This document shows, one piece after another, positions 62,197 to 64,000 of a stretch of DNA of 64,000 nt. Source of the stretch: Cryomorphaceae bacterium (GTDB taxonomy: Bacteria > Bacteroidota > Bacteroidia > Flavobacteriales > UBA7430); the NCBI GenBank assembly GCA_019649675.1, contig BOWN01000002.1, forward strand, positions 365,704-429,703, written 5' to 3'. The stretch's first letter is position 1; every line of letters starts with the position of its first letter. The notes beneath the pieces were generated by a model, which did not search any database, was not told where the DNA came from, and saw only the letters and a program-made list of their open reading frames with translations. The translations under genes were made by a program, and so were the position numbers.

Positions 62197-63168
62197 ATGA
62201 AAATAATAGTGAAAATATCAGGACTATACCTTCTACTCTGCTCTTCAGTTTTAAGCGCTCAGGACCTTCAAAAGTGGTATGCGGACGACATTTACTACAG
62301 CAGCACTGAAAAAGAAATCAATGTGATTGAAATTATTGAATACAGCGAATACGATAACAAATTTGATACTCTTGAGGAATCGTTCAACAATCAAATGTCT
62401 TACACCTCTCGCATCAATAGGTTTCATAGAGATTATTACGGAACTTCTTTAGGTTTTAATTATGGTTATTTCCATGACCCCTTCCTATTTAATGGTTTTG
62501 GATTCAATTATGGTTTTAATTATGGCTTTGATCCATTTTTTAATTACGGATTTGGATTTAACTATGGCTTTGATCCATTTTTTGGCTTAGGCTTTTACAA
62601 TCCATGGTATTCTCCTTGGAGAATGAATCAATTTGCTTGGTATGATCCATATGGATTTGGTTATTGGGGTGGATTTGGATTTGGATACAATCCATATTTC
62701 TTCAACACAGGCCTCACTGTATCTTCAGGAAATACATATTATGGACCAAGAACTATTAGTACAAATAATGTTATAAATACTATTAACACAAGACCTGTAA
62801 ACAGAAGTTCAAATTCACATCAAACGGGGATAAACAAAACACAAAAACGAACTTCAGAGATCAATTCTGCCGAAGTATTTAGTCATAAAAAATACAATAT
62901 TCCAAAAAATGAACAAACAAGGTGGGAATTCTCAAACTCTGTTAATAACAACAAAACTGAAAAAAAATCATTCATTAATAGAATAGAACAGATTTTAGGG
63001 TCAGATACTCCAAAGCCAAGAGTGAATTCAAATAAAAACTCTTCAAACAGAAAAAACAAATCGACTTTCAACCCTGGTCATCAAAGAAGTTCGAATACAA
63101 CAAGAACAGTTCCGAGGTCAACTCCAAGAATAAATCGCAGCTCTACAAACTCAAGAAGACCTAGATAA
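62197..63168 (+). CDS. Secreted aromatic/glycine-rich protein, 323 residues, unknown function
   Basis: A signal peptide (MKIIVKISGLYLLLCSSVLS) precedes a short acidic part. Residues about 85-180 form a Y/F/G/N-rich region with imperfect repeats such as FGFNYGF and FDPFFNYGF. Residues about 185-323 are rich in N, S, T, K and R and end in a very basic tail (RSTPRINRSSTNSRRPR). It is probably disordered and exported. The stop lies 11 bases before the porin gene, so the two form an operon. The position between proS and an OmpP1-like gene is a known Bacteroidota arrangement to the best of my recall. Confidence 0.8.
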   Translation: MKIIVKISGLYLLLCSSVLSAQDLQKWYADDIYYSSTEKEINVIEIIEYSEYDNKFDTLEESFNNQMSYTSRINRFHRDYYGTSLGFNYGYFHDPFLFNGFGFNYGFNYGFDPFFNYGFGFNYGFDPFFGLGFYNPWYSPWRMNQFAWYDPYGFGYWGGFGFGYNPYFFNTGLTVSSGNTYYGPRTISTNNVINTINTRPVNRSSNSHQTGINKTQKRTSEINSAEVFSHKKYNIPKNEQTRWEFSNSVNNNKTEKKSFINRIEQILGSDTPKPRVNSNKNSSNRKNKSTFNPGHQRSSNTTRTVPRSTPRINRSSTNSRRPR

Positions 63169-63179
63169 ACCAAAATGAT

Positions 63180-64000
63180 ATGTTTAGAATAACAAGCCTA
63201 GCATTACTCGTTTTTACAGTGCTTTCTGTACAAGCGCAAAATCATGTAGACGCACTTCGCTACTCTCGAGAATCACTATGGGGCTCAGCCCGATACGTAA
63301 GTATGGGGGGGGCTTTTGGAGCTCTTGGAGCAAACGCAAGCTCGCCAAGTCATAATCCTGCTGGAATTGCAGTACATACAAACAATGAATTCTCCGCGAG
63401 TTTAAGTTTTATGGATTTAGAAACAACAGCTACATACCATTCTTCTGACACTTTTGACAAAAACAGCCGCAGTTCTATTCCAAACTTAAACTATGTGAGT
63501 GCAAATGTTTTTGACCCTGAGCAAATTGGTGACTGGAGTCGCTTTAATTTTGGAATTGGTTACAATAAACTTGAAGATTACAATCAAAATATTTACATAT
63601 CCTCTGAACTAAACGAAAACATCTCTAGTTTTAGTGATGTTATTTATACAAACGCTAATGGCATATCATTTGAAAATCTAAACATGTTTAGAGAACTACT
63701 AGCTTTTAACACCTATTTAATTGACACATTAGGCGCTGTAAACGATTACATATCTAATGCAAACTTTACCAACACAAATCAAAGCTTTAATTCAAACCAA
63801 TCAGGAAGTAAAAACGAATTTTATATCAGTTTTGGATCGGCTTATCAAGACAGGTTATTTGTAGGAGGAACGATTGGTTTCCCGAGCCTAGAATACATTG
63901 AAAGAAATACAATTCGAGAAACTAAAGCTTCTGACTCAGATGAAGTATCGGAACTAGACGGCTACGAATACAACACAAACTTATTCGCATCGGGATCTGG
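63180..64000 (+). CDS. Outer membrane protein, OmpP1/FadL transporter family (runs off the right edge)
   Basis: The frame opens with MFRITSLALLVFTVLSVQAQ, a signal peptide, and runs to the window end (273 codons). DALRYSRESLWGSARYVSMG and GAFGALGANASSPSHNPAGI are the typical start of a FadL/OmpP1-like beta-barrel, with the NPAG motif at the hatch region. Alternating hydrophobic strands and the C-terminal barrel are beyond the window. The family takes up hydrophobic compounds. I chose the ATG at 63180-63182; the ATG at 63175 is followed at once by a stop. Confidence 0.9.
   Translation, partial: MFRITSLALLVFTVLSVQAQNHVDALRYSRESLWGSARYVSMGGAFGALGANASSPSHNPAGIAVHTNNEFSASLSFMDLETTATYHSSDTFDKNSRSSIPNLNYVSANVFDPEQIGDWSRFNFGIGYNKLEDYNQNIYISSELNENISSFSDVIYTNANGISFENLNMFRELLAFNTYLIDTLGAVNDYISNANFTNTNQSFNSNQSGSKNEFYISFGSAYQDRLFVGGTIGFPSLEYIERNTIRETKASDSDEVSELDGYEYNTNLFASGS

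Noticed and set aside
62440-62720. Repeats that look like a tandem or CRISPR-like array
   Set aside because: The period is irregular and follows the protein repeats FGFNYGF in an open frame. There are no spacers of constant length.

Overview
The window looks like a piece of chromosome from a low-GC Bacteroidota, most likely a Flavobacteriales member. The evidence is the gene order (the str-S10-spc-alpha ribosomal run followed by carA, eno and gltA; a rho / DUF4293 / truA / ABC exporter neighbourhood; proS next to an OmpP1/FadL-type porin), a protein with a type IX secretion sorting tail, Rho and L17 with extra segments of the kind seen in this phylum, and two matches to the Bacteroidota housekeeping promoter (TTTG, 19 nt, TAnnTTTG). 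Menaquinone is made by the futalosine route (mqnB, mqnD), which may point away from the core family Flavobacteriaceae; that last step is inference.

Layout. 1-8.8 kb: recA (cut by the left edge), a Bcp peroxiredoxin, a 59-residue orphan, an ECF sigma factor, uvrA, an MsbA-like ABC exporter, truA, a phosphodiesterase and a DUF4293 protein. 9-15 kb: rho, secA, a DUF2795 protein and cob(I)alamin adenosyltransferase. 15-23 kb: LolD-like and ABC-F ATPases, a degenerate methyltransferase-like protein, hldD, a YyaL-type lipoprotein, mqnD and mqnB. 23-26 kb: a PTPS/QueD-like enzyme, folE, fabD and rfbB. 26-31 kb: a leftward cluster of an ABC-2 exporter, Ppx/GppA, a response regulator and a small acidic protein. 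31-34.7 kb: gltA, eno, carA. 34.7-52.4 kb: one long leftward ribosomal unit from rpsL to rplQ with fusA, secY, map, infA and rpoA; a consensus promoter lies before rpsL and a terminator after rplQ. 52.7-60 kb: accessory genes (T9SS cargo, secreted protein, ATP-grasp enzyme, small protein, purT, TlpA-like redoxin, small exporter, acyltransferase-like protein, deacetylase-like protein, radC remnant). 60-64 kb: rpsT, tRNA-Glu, proS, an aromatic/glycine-rich secreted protein and the start of an OmpP1/FadL porin.

The sequence carries many single-base insertions and deletions. They break dozens of genes that must work in a living cell (rpoA, secY, fusA, eno, gltA, many ribosomal proteins). They are concentrated in about 24.5-26, 30.5-45.6 and 50.9-58.4 kb, while about 15.2-22, 26.2-30.5, 46-47.9 and 58.4-64 kb are nearly clean. 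I treat them as assembly errors and give the full extent of each gene, stating where the frame breaks.

I found no IS element, CRISPR array, rRNA, prophage or obviously new multi-gene system. The best leads are a hairpin at the predicted 5' end of the ribosomal mRNA, a perfect 13-bp inverted repeat upstream of it, an AAA+ response regulator lacking a DNA-binding domain and carrying GAFTSA, and a compact ATP-grasp / small protein / PurT cluster.
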